A stretch of DNA of 64,000 nucleotides from Acidisphaera sp. S103 (GTDB lineage Bacteria > Pseudomonadota > Alphaproteobacteria > Acetobacterales > Acetobacteraceae), in the NCBI RefSeq assembly GCF_009765975.1, contig NZ_LMUJ01000085.1, positions 33,638 through 97,637 of the forward strand. The letters run 5' to 3'. The notes beneath the pieces are model-generated. The model was given only the letters and a program-made list of their open reading frames with translations. It did no database searches and had not been told where the DNA came from. Each line of letters begins with the position of its first letter. The first letter of the stretch is position 1. Positions 8,153 through 16,230 of this stretch are shown here, in pieces. Made by a program: the position numbers and the translations under genes.

Positions 8153-9099
8153 GGTGTGACGTTGGCCGGCGACAGGCGGCTTGCCTCCGGCGCGGCAGAA
8201 CCGGACAGCGGCCAAGTGTGACGCAACTGGTTCAGTGTCTTCTCCAGTTCCGCCATACTCTGTTGCGACTGGGTCAGCAGCGCGGGCAGGTTGGCCGTGC
8301 TGTCGGCGACGTTTCGGCTGATTGCCGGCAGCCGTGGGGTCGCGCTCGCCAGGTCGTGGGTCGCTTTCTGGACCGAGGCCAACGCGGCGTCCGCTTTGTG
8401 CAGCAAGGCCGGCACGCCATCGGGTGCCGCCGTCGATGCCACCAGCCCCCGAACATCGGCCAGCGTGGTGTTGAGCTGATCGGTGGCTGTTTTCAGATTG
8501 GTCAGCAACTGGGTCAATTGGTTGACCATCTCCTCGTTCTTCACCAGACGGCCGATATCGCCGTGGCCCTGGGAAATGCCCTCCACGGTGTCCGCCAGGG
8601 CATGCATGGCTCGGCCGGCGTCGTCGAGAACCGGAAAGATCTTCGCCTTCACCTGGTCCACCATAGCGCCAATATTTTCGGTGGCGTCGCGTTCGGTTAC
8701 CGCGTCGATCACCGCGAAATGCCAATCGAGCGGCGCGCCGGTGCCGCGCGAGATGTCGAGATACGCCGCGCCGGCAACGCCGAACTGCTTCTTCACCACC
8801 GCCTTGCTGTCGCGCCGGATGAAAGCCTCCGCCTGCTCGTCCAGTTGCGCCTCGGCGTACATCCGGTTCGGGTCGACCACGACACGGCGCACCGTGCCGA
8901 CGCGCGTGCCCAACAACTGGATGTCGGCACCGGCCGACAGGCCCTGACTGCCCGACTCCGGCAAGATCACGCGCAGGTCCACGGTGGGACGGAACCAGTC
9001 GCTCAGCAGCCCCGCATGCAGCGCGGCGGCGACGAACAGGACGATGCTCAGCACCACCAGCAGGCCGACCCATTCGTCCGTATTGCGCAGGATTTTCAT
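8149..9099 (-). CDS. MCE-domain protein (MlaD-like lipid-binding subunit)
   Basis: A 316-residue MlaD-family protein: short cytoplasmic tail, one membrane helix at about residues 10-29 (GLLVVLSIVLFVAAALHAG), then the MCE beta-barrel domain (residues about 38-115, including VDLRVILPESGSQGLSAGAD) and a long helical region rich in T, L and Q that could form a coiled needle. MCE proteins form periplasmic hexamers that shuttle phospholipids or other hydrophobics. ATG 9099 has GAGG eight bases upstream; a GTG at 9120 is possible. It lies 10 bases after the ATPase-like gene and overlaps the lipoprotein gene by four bases. Confidence 0.9.
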   Translation of the reverse strand: MKILRNTDEWVGLLVVLSIVLFVAAALHAGLLSDWFRPTVDLRVILPESGSQGLSAGADIQLLGTRVGTVRRVVVDPNRMYAEAQLDEQAEAFIRRDSKAVVKKQFGVAGAAYLDISRGTGAPLDWHFAVIDAVTERDATENIGAMVDQVKAKIFPVLDDAGRAMHALADTVEGISQGHGDIGRLVKNEEMVNQLTQLLTNLKTATDQLNTTLADVRGLVASTAAPDGVPALLHKADAALASVQKATHDLASATPRLPAISRNVADSTANLPALLTQSQQSMAELEKTLNQLRHTWPLSGSAAPEASRLSPANVTP

Positions 9100-9109
9100 G
9101 CCGGGCACC

Positions 9110-9808
9110 TCACGCGACACGCGCCGGCAGCCGGACCGGCATCAACGCGGCATCGGTCAGTCGCAATCGATGGGTCGGACGGACCGCTCGGTTGCGCAGC
9201 GCCGGCCCAGCATTGGCCAGCCATATCACGGCTGCGCCCTGGCCGCGTGCTTCGGTGCCGACATCCAGCAGGGCGGACAGCATGTCCTCATGCTGGGCGG
9301 CCAAAGGCAGTTCCAGGATCGCGAGGCGCGGCCGGCCGAGGAAGGCACGCACACAGGCGGCTCGGCGAAGGTCGGGCGGCGACAACAGCCTGGCGGGTCC
9401 CACCGGCAACCCGGGCAGGCCGAAACGCAGCGCGAGAACCGCCGCTTCCTCCCGCAACGCCGCCTCGGGAATGCGGGTGTGGTGCAGCCGCGCCAGCAGC
9501 ACCCGCGATGCCACGTCACGGGTTTCCGGACGCAGCGGCTGGTGGAACAGCCGGCCGATATGACCGCGCAGCGCGTCGGCATGGGCGTCCGGCACGGTCT
9601 GCCAATCCCGACCCAGGAAGCGCACGCACCCGCTCGTCAGTGGGATGAGGCCGGTGCAAAGGTTGGCGAAACTGGCGCCTCGCCTTGGGCCGGGGACCTC
9701 GATCAGGGCGAAATCGCCCTCCGACAGGACCAGGTCGATCGGGGCATAGGGCAGGTACTCACCGACGCCGCAGGCGGCTTCGATCGCAAGGGTGGGTGGC
9801 GCGGTCAT
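9110..9808 (-). CDS. degenerate ABC-ATPase homologue of the MCE operon (predicted pseudo-ATPase)
   Basis: A 232-residue protein in the slot normally filled by MlaF. It keeps the length and layout of an ABC ATPase but none of the catalytic residues: the Walker A position reads GPRRGASF (40-47, no Lys), the signature reads LSPPD (142-146), Walker B reads AILELP (D to E, catalytic E to L) and the H-loop region reads VIWLANA with no His. It begins ATGA-overlapped with the permease gene and is surrounded by intact frames, so it is not a decaying gene but a maintained non-catalytic subunit. It might pair with a functional ATPase coded elsewhere or act purely as a scaffold. Confidence 0.8.
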   Translation of the reverse strand: MTAPPTLAIEAACGVGEYLPYAPIDLVLSEGDFALIEVPGPRRGASFANLCTGLIPLTSGCVRFLGRDWQTVPDAHADALRGHIGRLFHQPLRPETRDVASRVLLARLHHTRIPEAALREEAAVLALRFGLPGLPVGPARLLSPPDLRRAACVRAFLGRPRLAILELPLAAQHEDMLSALLDVGTEARGQGAAVIWLANAGPALRNRAVRPTHRLRLTDAALMPVRLPARVA

Positions 9809-10584
9809 AGCAGCGCGCTCAGCAGCAGCGTGACCGTCAGGATGCCGGTGACGCCGCGGGTGAAGCCGCGGGGCAGCAGGCTGGCGGGCGTATCGGTCTC
9901 GCTGGCGGCGAGGCCGGTCACGCAGCAGGACAGGGCGACGATCAGGCCGATCAACAGCAGCTTGGCCGGAAAGACGGCGAAATCGCCGATGCTCATCGCG
10001 CGCAGCATCGTGTCGAGGAAGCCGAAGATCGACGTGTTCACCACGCCGGCAAAACTGCCGGTGACGAAGCCGCTGAGCAGGCTGATCAGAAGGAACACCA
10101 CGCCGAGGGTGAAGCCGGCGACCGCGAAGGCCGCGGCGCGCGGCAGCAGTAGGTACTGGAAAATATCGATCCCTTCGGCGCGCAGAATTTCGACCTCGCC
10201 TTCCGCCTTCAGCGCGCCGAGTTCGGCCACTGTTGCCGTGCCACCGCGCCCGAGCAAGATGATGCCGACCAGCAGCGGGGTGATCTCGCGAACCAGCACG
10301 ATGACCAGGATGCGGCCGATCTGTTCCTCCTGTCCGGCGGTGCGCAACCAGTAGATCGCCTCGAACACCAGGCCCAGGCCGACGATGATCGCGGTCACTG
10401 CAATGGTACCCAGGGAGCCGCCGATCACGCTGGTCAGCGTGGTTCGGAAGCTGGCGCGCACCGTGCGCCGCCAGGTGGACGGCCATGTCCCCTCCCGCAC
10501 TACGCCCCACAGCAGGGCCATGAGTTGGAGTATGTAAGCGGATCGCGAGCGCGTCGCGGCGCCGACGGTGCCGAGCGCGCTCAT
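9805..10584 (-). CDS. MlaE-family permease
   Basis: A 259-residue inner-membrane permease of the MlaE/YrbE family. The family core is readable: VREITPLLVGIILLGRGGTA followed by AELGALKAEGEVEILRAEGID, matching the conserved AELG and EQID-like elbow, and then three to four hydrophobic helices to the C-terminus. In Mla systems this dimer sits under the MCE ring and passes lipid between inner membrane and periplasm. Its ATG overlaps the stop of the cyclase-like gene, and its stop overlaps the start of the ATPase-like gene, both by four bases. Confidence 0.92.
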   Translation of the reverse strand: MSALGTVGAATRSRSAYILQLMALLWGVVREGTWPSTWRRTVRASFRTTLTSVIGGSLGTIAVTAIIVGLGLVFEAIYWLRTAGQEEQIGRILVIVLVREITPLLVGIILLGRGGTATVAELGALKAEGEVEILRAEGIDIFQYLLLPRAAAFAVAGFTLGVVFLLISLLSGFVTGSFAGVVNTSIFGFLDTMLRAMSIGDFAVFPAKLLLIGLIVALSCCVTGLAASETDTPASLLPRGFTRGVTGILTVTLLLSALL

Positions 10585-12878
10585 GCCCGCCCCGCCAGCA
10601 CGTAGCTGCGTGCCGCGCCGGTGTGCGGTCGATGGAAAAGCCCGCGCGGACGGAACAGGAAATTCTGCCGCAGCAGCAGATAGGCCTGTTCGCTGGTCTG
10701 GATGGCCTCGGTTGGGGCGGATGAGGCGAGGGCGCCGGCGCCTTGCATGACCTCGCCCCAGATGTTGAAGAGGCCGGGCGCCGACCCCAACCGGGCGCCG
10801 AAGATGATCCCGACGTCGAGGCCCATGCTGAAGGCGGCCAGGCCGTCGGTGCCCTCGAACAGCACGATGCAGCGCTCGCGGAGGGCGATGGCGACGTCGG
10901 CAAGCCGGGTGGCGGCTTCGGCCAGATCTGATCCTGTCCTGATTCCGTAGCCGGTGGCGGCAACGATCGTCGTGCCCATCATTTTGACATAGGGGATGCC
11001 GTGGGCGGCGGTGATCTCCTGCGCCGCGCAGGCAGCCTGGTGCGTCAGGGATTCCTCGGTGTCGGGCAGGCGCAGCACCAGGACCACTGCCCGCGTGTGG
11101 GTTTCATCGATGGTGCCGGAGGCTGCCAGGATTGGGTCGAATCCGTGCTCATCCAGCGATGGTTCGGTCTCGGACAACATGCCCGTCGGGATAAGGGGAG
11201 GCGCGTCGGTCTCTGCTCCGGACAGCGCGGCAGGTGTGCCGAGGCCGACCAAGGTGGCGCAGGCACGGGCGAAATCGATCCCGGCGAGATCCCGCCGCGG
11301 GTCCTCCAGCGTCACCATGCCGATCGGCTGTCCAGCCTTCGTCACCGGAACGGCGAACAGCGCGACACTGCCGATCTGGGTCATGATCGAGCCATGGAAC
11401 GCGGCGGTACGGCGGTCCCGCCTTGCATCGGGCGTGTCGATCGTCTCGCCCGCGGCCAGCGCCTCGATCAGCGCCGGCAGTTCCTGCCGCGACAACTCCA
11501 ACCCGGTGAGACGCGCGCCCGTCGCGGGCTCGAAGCTGTCGTCGCAATGCAACGCCTGGCGGCCCTCGGACAAGCGCCATATCCCAGCACGCCTGGCGCC
11601 GGTCGCCTCGGCCAGGGTTTCGGCCAATGCCGCGGGCGGACGGCCTTCGGCATCGAACATCCCTGCCTCCTCGGCCAGCCGCGCGAAGGCTGCGCTCTGT
11701 TGCCGTAGCACTGTCGAGCGTTCCGCCACCGTCCGCGCGGCTCGGTCTGCGCGCAGTCCCTGGCGCACCACCAGGGCCGCCAAACCGGCGGCCAAGGCGA
11801 CCACGATCAGGGAGAGCAGCGCCGTCCGGCGCGAGTTGACGGCGACGAAGCCGCTGAATTCGGCTTCCGGCACGGTGATGAAAAGCAGCCAGCCCTGGGT
11901 GTTGTTCGCGAGCGGCGTGACGATCGAAATCATGCGCTCGCCGTTCACGCCGATGATGCGGTTGCCCGGCCCCTGCGTGCGGAAATGGTCCCAGCTCGCG
12001 GCGAGCCGGGGGTCGCCGACGGCATCGACCCGGGCTGGCATCAGCGTGCCGTCCTGCTTCGTCAGGATATGCGCGGGATCAGGGCCGGCGACCATCCGCC
12101 CGTCCCGTGTCGCGATATAGGCTCGGCCCGTGCGGCCAATGGAGAGGCCACCCAGAAAGCGGGAGATGGCGTCGAGCCTGATATCCACACCGACGACGTC
12201 GGGGTCTGGGTCGGGCCCATGCACCGCCGCGGTGATGCCCGGTGCCTGTTCGGAGAAGAAAACGTAGACGTCGCTCCAGAACACCTCGTTGATCGCTCGG
12301 GCGCCGATGAACCAGGAACGGGTACGGGCGTCGTAATTGTCCTTGGGGTCTGCGTGCTGCGAGATGATTTTTCCACTCGCGTCGCTTGTGGTCCATTCGA
12401 CACTGCGTTTGCCGGCCGACAACAGGATGCGCTTCGTGTCGATGGCATTCGGCGGGCCGTTCGATGCGCGGGTAACGAGCATGAAGTTGCCCTGGGCGTC
12501 GGCGAACAGGACATTCTCGATCTGTGGCGTCTCGGCTAGTATCGAAGCGGAAAAGGTCCTCGCTTCGTTGGCGCGGGACGTGGCGCCCTCACGGCCAAGC
12601 ATGCTGTGAGCCAGCAACGCCGCATGGGCCGCCGGCTCGAGATAGGCCGAGACCTGCAGGGCGATGCGTTCTTGCGTGCTACGCAGCAAAGTCCCCGACA
12701 GGTCGAGGACGCCGGCGCGGTTGGCGCTGTCGGCATAGATGGTGATGCCGAGCAGGAAGCCGATGATCAGGCCGACACCGCCGATCGGTAGGCCGATGCG
12801 CAGCAAAGTCTGGCGCCGGCGCTGCCGTTCAGCCAGGGGATCGACCTCGACATCAACGATGTCCGTACGATCGGGCAA
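10581..12878 (-). CDS. dCache-GAF-cyclase-like membrane protein (predicted pseudo-cyclase), first gene of the MCE operon
   Basis: A 765-residue membrane protein. Order: TM1 24-46; periplasmic dCache-like sensor about 60-340, with ARTRSWFIGA as in Cache domains; TM2 352-372; GAF-like domain about 400-545; class III nucleotidyl-cyclase-like domain about 592-750, with FNIWGEV at 704-710 and TSEQAYLLL. Cyclase residues are missing: no metal Asp near 598-604, GD replaced by GT at 635-636, and the N...R pair replaced by Q712 and A716. It therefore probably senses a ligand without making cAMP. Sharing an operon with MlaE/MCE genes suggests it gates or organises that complex. Confidence 0.82.
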   Translation of the reverse strand: MPDRTDIVDVEVDPLAERQRRRQTLLRIGLPIGGVGLIIGFLLGITIYADSANRAGVLDLSGTLLRSTQERIALQVSAYLEPAAHAALLAHSMLGREGATSRANEARTFSASILAETPQIENVLFADAQGNFMLVTRASNGPPNAIDTKRILLSAGKRSVEWTTSDASGKIISQHADPKDNYDARTRSWFIGARAINEVFWSDVYVFFSEQAPGITAAVHGPDPDPDVVGVDIRLDAISRFLGGLSIGRTGRAYIATRDGRMVAGPDPAHILTKQDGTLMPARVDAVGDPRLAASWDHFRTQGPGNRIIGVNGERMISIVTPLANNTQGWLLFITVPEAEFSGFVAVNSRRTALLSLIVVALAAGLAALVVRQGLRADRAARTVAERSTVLRQQSAAFARLAEEAGMFDAEGRPPAALAETLAEATGARRAGIWRLSEGRQALHCDDSFEPATGARLTGLELSRQELPALIEALAAGETIDTPDARRDRRTAAFHGSIMTQIGSVALFAVPVTKAGQPIGMVTLEDPRRDLAGIDFARACATLVGLGTPAALSGAETDAPPLIPTGMLSETEPSLDEHGFDPILAASGTIDETHTRAVVLVLRLPDTEESLTHQAACAAQEITAAHGIPYVKMMGTTIVAATGYGIRTGSDLAEAATRLADVAIALRERCIVLFEGTDGLAAFSMGLDVGIIFGARLGSAPGLFNIWGEVMQGAGALASSAPTEAIQTSEQAYLLLRQNFLFRPRGLFHRPHTGAARSYVLAGRA

Positions 12879-13025
12879 GAGCGGGGCTCCTCCTTTCCAG
12901 GCTGATTGTATCTTCTCCGAAGGATTCGCGGTGTCGTCAATTTATAGCAGATACGCATTCAGGCAACGACGTCGCCACTTGATCCCCCGTCCTGAACACG
13001 CCCCGTTCCAGCCCGCGGCCCGAAG
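12879..13025. other. upstream region of the MCE operon
   Basis: This stretch lies between the first gene of the MCE operon and the pseudogene. It holds an AT-rich patch at about 12938-12955 (TATAAAT read on the minus strand) that could include the operon's -10. No matching -35 at good spacing was found, so no promoter is called. Confidence 0.3.
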
Positions 13026-13500
13026 CGATTACGCCGCCACGTCCACGACCACGAATCGCAGGACACCGGCGCCTCATTGGGCGCCGGCGAATTGAGCATT
13101 GCCGACAACCGGGTGGATCCCACTACCGGCACCGTCAAAATGAAGGCACGCTTCGCCAACACCGCGGATCTGCTGCTGCCGGGCCAGTTCGTGAATGTCC
13201 GGTTGACGCTGCGGACACTCTCGAAGGCCATTACGATCCCGGCCGCGGCGGTCAATGTGGGGCCGAACGGCACCTTCGCTTATGTGGTCGGGGCCAACCA
13301 GAGGGTCGCGGTGCAGCCAACTCACAAAACATACATTAGGCGGCCTTTAAGTATGCCGACATCGGCTGTAGATCACCGATAGAAATGTCACTGGGGCAAG
13401 CTGTTGTCGACCTGTATGACCGGCGGAACGGTCACGTCCGATCAGGTCGAGCGGGTCATTCTGCAATCAGGCAAGGCGCCGACCGGACATACCGGGTCAA
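13026..13500 (+). pseudogene. remnant of an RND efflux membrane-fusion protein (HlyD/AcrA family)
   Basis: From about 13041 to 13315 one frame reads like the C-terminal third of an RND periplasmic adaptor: GELSIADNRVDPTTGTV, then LLLPGQFVNVRLTL and ITIPAAAVN. The match breaks near 13318. It resumes in pieces: LGQAVVDLYD at about 13388-13420, then in another frame TGGTVTSDQVERVILQSGKA at about 13421-13480, which corresponds to the usual tail of these proteins. No start, no N-terminal two thirds and no inner-membrane RND pump are present, so this is a deletion and frameshift relic. Confidence 0.72.
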
Positions 13501-13695
13501 CAACGATCTTCTCAATCCATTCATCAGACACGGGCAGGGGCCGACACACGTTCCGCATCTGGTGACGGGACCCCGCGTCCATCAGGCAAAATGAATTCTT
13601 AGCATCGCCCGGCACGCTCTCTGAATTCGTTCCGCCTCCGGCTAACTTGACAATACCCGATCACCTTATACACATCGAAGTGAGGAAACGAGGAG
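13501..13695. other. upstream region of the gluconate-dehydrogenase-type genes
   Basis: Contains TTGACA at 13647-13652 and an AT-rich TTATACAC at 13666-13673, but the spacing of 13-14 bases is short for a sigma-70 promoter. GAGGAAA at 13682-13688 serves as ribosome-binding site for the gene at 13696. Nothing else is recognised. Confidence 0.35.
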
Positions 13696-14355
13696 ATGAC
13701 CTTGAGCGACAACCCGATCGGGGCTTCCTATCTCTACTTGCTGGAGCCCGAGATTCGCTTTCTGGAGGCGGCCGTCGAGCATCTGATTCCCACCGATGAG
13801 CTGAGCCCTGGGGCTCGCGATGCAGGCGTGGTGGTCTATATCGATCGGCAATTGGCCGGCACCTGGGGCGTCCACGGCCGCATGTATCGTGGCGGCCCGT
13901 GGATGGAGGGCACGCCGCAGCAGGGCTACCAATCGCGGTTCACGCCACAGGAAGTCTACCGCATCGCGATTCGCGAGATCGACCAGCACTGCAAAACCGC
14001 GTTCGGCCGGCCTTTCGCGCAGCTTGCAAGTGACGACCAATTGCGCCTGCTCGAGCAGTTGGAGAAGGACGAGATCGCGCTGCCTTCGCTGTCATCGAAA
14101 TTCTTCTTCGATCTGCTATGGCGCAACACCGATGAGGGCTTCTTCGCCGACCCCCTATATGGCGGCAACCGCGATAAAGTGGGTTGGAAGCTGCTCGGAT
14201 TCCCCGGACTGCCCTCCAGCGAATACCGCCGGCTGGTCACCAGCGACGAGCCGTATTACGCCGAACCCGTCAGCGTGCTCGACGTCCAGACCGGTCAGGT
14301 GCCGGTCGACGCGGAAGGCTTTCCGAAGCACGTGATCATCAAACGCGACAGGTAA
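13696..14355 (+). CDS. gluconate 2-dehydrogenase subunit 3 family protein
   Basis: A 219-residue small subunit paired with the GMC flavoprotein seven bases downstream. The family pattern is visible: LEPEIRFLEAAVEHLIPTDE at 15-34, GVVVYIDRQLAG, FTPQEVYRIAIREID, and the C-terminal FFFDLLWRNTDEGFFADPLYGG with GWKLLGFPG. Such subunits bind and export the flavoprotein to the periplasm. Many carry a Tat signal; no twin-arginine leader is visible here, so either the start is as written and export is by another means, or the complex is cytoplasmic. Confidence 0.88.
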   Translation: MTLSDNPIGASYLYLLEPEIRFLEAAVEHLIPTDELSPGARDAGVVVYIDRQLAGTWGVHGRMYRGGPWMEGTPQQGYQSRFTPQEVYRIAIREIDQHCKTAFGRPFAQLASDDQLRLLEQLEKDEIALPSLSSKFFFDLLWRNTDEGFFADPLYGGNRDKVGWKLLGFPGLPSSEYRRLVTSDEPYYAEPVSVLDVQTGQVPVDAEGFPKHVIIKRDR

Positions 14356-14362
14356 AACTGAT

Positions 14363-16126
14363 ATGTCGAATACGAAACTGAAATCCGTCGACGTCGTCGT
14401 CGTGGGCAGCGGCGTCGTGGGCTCCATCATGTCGATGGAACTGGCCAGTGCCGGACTGAGCGTGGTGTGCCTGGAGCGCGGCAAGTCGTTCGATGTGAAC
14501 ACCGACTTTTATAAGCCCAACGTGTACGACGAACTGAAGTACGATCGCCACAGCGACATCTTCCAGAACCTGGCGCGCGACACCCTTACATTTCGTAACA
14601 ACAACGCGCAGACGGCGCTGCCGATGCGCGAGATGGGCGCGTTCAAGCCGGGCGAGATGGTCGGTGGCACCGCGGCCCACTGGGGCGGCAATGCGCGCCG
14701 CTTTCTGCCGCATGATTTCGAAATGCGTTCGCGCATCAAGGAACGATACGGCGCATCGTTCATTCCCGAGGACTGCAATTTGCAGGACTGGGGCGTCACC
14801 TGGGACGAGGTCGAACCGTACTACGACCAGTTCGAGCATATCTTCGGCGTGGGCGGCAGAGCCGGCAACCTGAACGGCGAGATCCAGGACGGCGGCAATC
14901 CGCATGAAGGGCCGCGTTCGCGCGAGTATCCGAACCCGCCGACGCAGCCATCGCATGAAGGCCGGCTGTTCGCCGACGCGGTGAGTTCCCTGGGCTATGT
15001 GCCGTTCCAGGGGCCGACCGCGGCGATGACGGCGGACTATCGCAATGCTTACCGCGTGCAGATGTTGGAATGCGCGCGCGGCGGCTTCTGCTCGAGCCAT
15101 GTCTGCGCGCAAGGGGCGAAGGCCAATCCCCTCACCTCGGTGCATCCCGCGCTGATGCGGCAGCCGACGTTCGAGATGCGCCCGCTGTGCAACGTGCTGC
15201 GGGTCAACACCGATTCCACCGGCAAGAAAGCCACCGGGGTCACCTATATCGATGCGCGGGGCAACGAAGTCGAGCAGCCGGCCGACATCGTCATTCTGGG
15301 TGCGTATTGCTTCAGCAACACGCGTCTGCTGCTGTTGTCGGGCATCGGCACGCCCTATGACCCGCTGACCGGCAAAGGTGTTGTCGGCCGCAACTATTCC
15401 TACCAGCAAGGCGGGTCGGTGCATGTCTTCTTCGACGATCGGGAGTTCAATCCGTTCATCGGCGGCGGACAACTCAACACGTCGATCGACGAGCTCAATG
15501 GCGACGTGATCGACCGCGGGCCGCTGGGCTTCATCGGTGGCGCCTATGTCAACACCTCGGCGCGCGGTGCGGCGCCGATCAAGGGCAAGGTGGTGCCGCC
15601 CGGAACGCCGCGCTGGGGCGGCGAATGGAAGAAAGCCGTGGCGTACAACTACCGCCGCAACATGGCGATCACCAGTCACGGGACCTGCCTGAGCTATCGG
15701 CACAATTACCTCGATCTGGATCCGACCTACAAAGACGCTTACGGGCTGCCGCTGCTGCGCATGACGTTCGACTGGAACGAGAACGAACTGCGGATGATGA
15801 AGTGGATCGATGAGCGCTGCATGGAGATCGGCCGAGCGCTCAACGGTTCGAGGCTTGGCGGTAAGGGCAAGGGCACGCATTTCGGTCTCGTGGGGTATCA
15901 GAGCACCCACAACGTCGGCGGCGCCGTGATGGGCACTGATCCGTCGACCAGTGTTGTCAACAAATACCTGCAGTCGTGGGACGTTTCGAATCTGTTCGTG
16001 GTGGGCGGCAGCGCGTTCCCGCAGAACCCCGCGAACGGCCCCACTGAGACGATCGGCATGCTGGCTTGTTGGGCGGCCGATGCGATCAAAGAAAACTACA
16101 TTGGAAAACCGGGCTCTTTGGTCTGA
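14363..16126 (+). CDS. GMC-family oxidoreductase, gluconate/2-keto-gluconate dehydrogenase-type flavoprotein
   Basis: A 587-residue FAD dehydrogenase. The dinucleotide-binding motif is near the N-terminus (VVVGSGVVGSIMSMELASAG) with the acidic residue of LERG ending strand 2. GGTAAHWGGNARRF and the C-terminal HNVGGAVMGTDPSTS and NPANGPTETIGMLACWAADA are typical of the gluconate/sorbitol/fructose dehydrogenase branch, with the catalytic His in HNVGG. These enzymes oxidise sugar acids or polyols and pass electrons to a cytochrome c subunit, usually encoded next door. No cytochrome gene is present here, so the acceptor must be encoded elsewhere. Confidence 0.9.
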   Translation: MSNTKLKSVDVVVVGSGVVGSIMSMELASAGLSVVCLERGKSFDVNTDFYKPNVYDELKYDRHSDIFQNLARDTLTFRNNNAQTALPMREMGAFKPGEMVGGTAAHWGGNARRFLPHDFEMRSRIKERYGASFIPEDCNLQDWGVTWDEVEPYYDQFEHIFGVGGRAGNLNGEIQDGGNPHEGPRSREYPNPPTQPSHEGRLFADAVSSLGYVPFQGPTAAMTADYRNAYRVQMLECARGGFCSSHVCAQGAKANPLTSVHPALMRQPTFEMRPLCNVLRVNTDSTGKKATGVTYIDARGNEVEQPADIVILGAYCFSNTRLLLLSGIGTPYDPLTGKGVVGRNYSYQQGGSVHVFFDDREFNPFIGGGQLNTSIDELNGDVIDRGPLGFIGGAYVNTSARGAAPIKGKVVPPGTPRWGGEWKKAVAYNYRRNMAITSHGTCLSYRHNYLDLDPTYKDAYGLPLLRMTFDWNENELRMMKWIDERCMEIGRALNGSRLGGKGKGTHFGLVGYQSTHNVGGAVMGTDPSTSVVNKYLQSWDVSNLFVVGGSAFPQNPANGPTETIGMLACWAADAIKENYIGKPGSLV

Positions 16127-16230
16127 ATAGTGACGCGAAACCCTGCGCCACAGGATCAACCGAAAATAGGAGCGCACACCACCGCCTCAGGCCAATTCGC
16201 AATAAAGCCACCTATAGCTGCCGACCATTA

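Noticed and set aside
13647..13673. TTGACA and TTATAC pair considered as a promoter for the gluconate-dehydrogenase-type genes
   Set aside because: Spacing is 13-14 bases, too short for a standard promoter; kept only as a note on the region.
14339..16177. 612-codon open frame antisense to the GMC gene
   Set aside because: Composition is that of a GC shadow, and the sense strand codes a clear flavoprotein.
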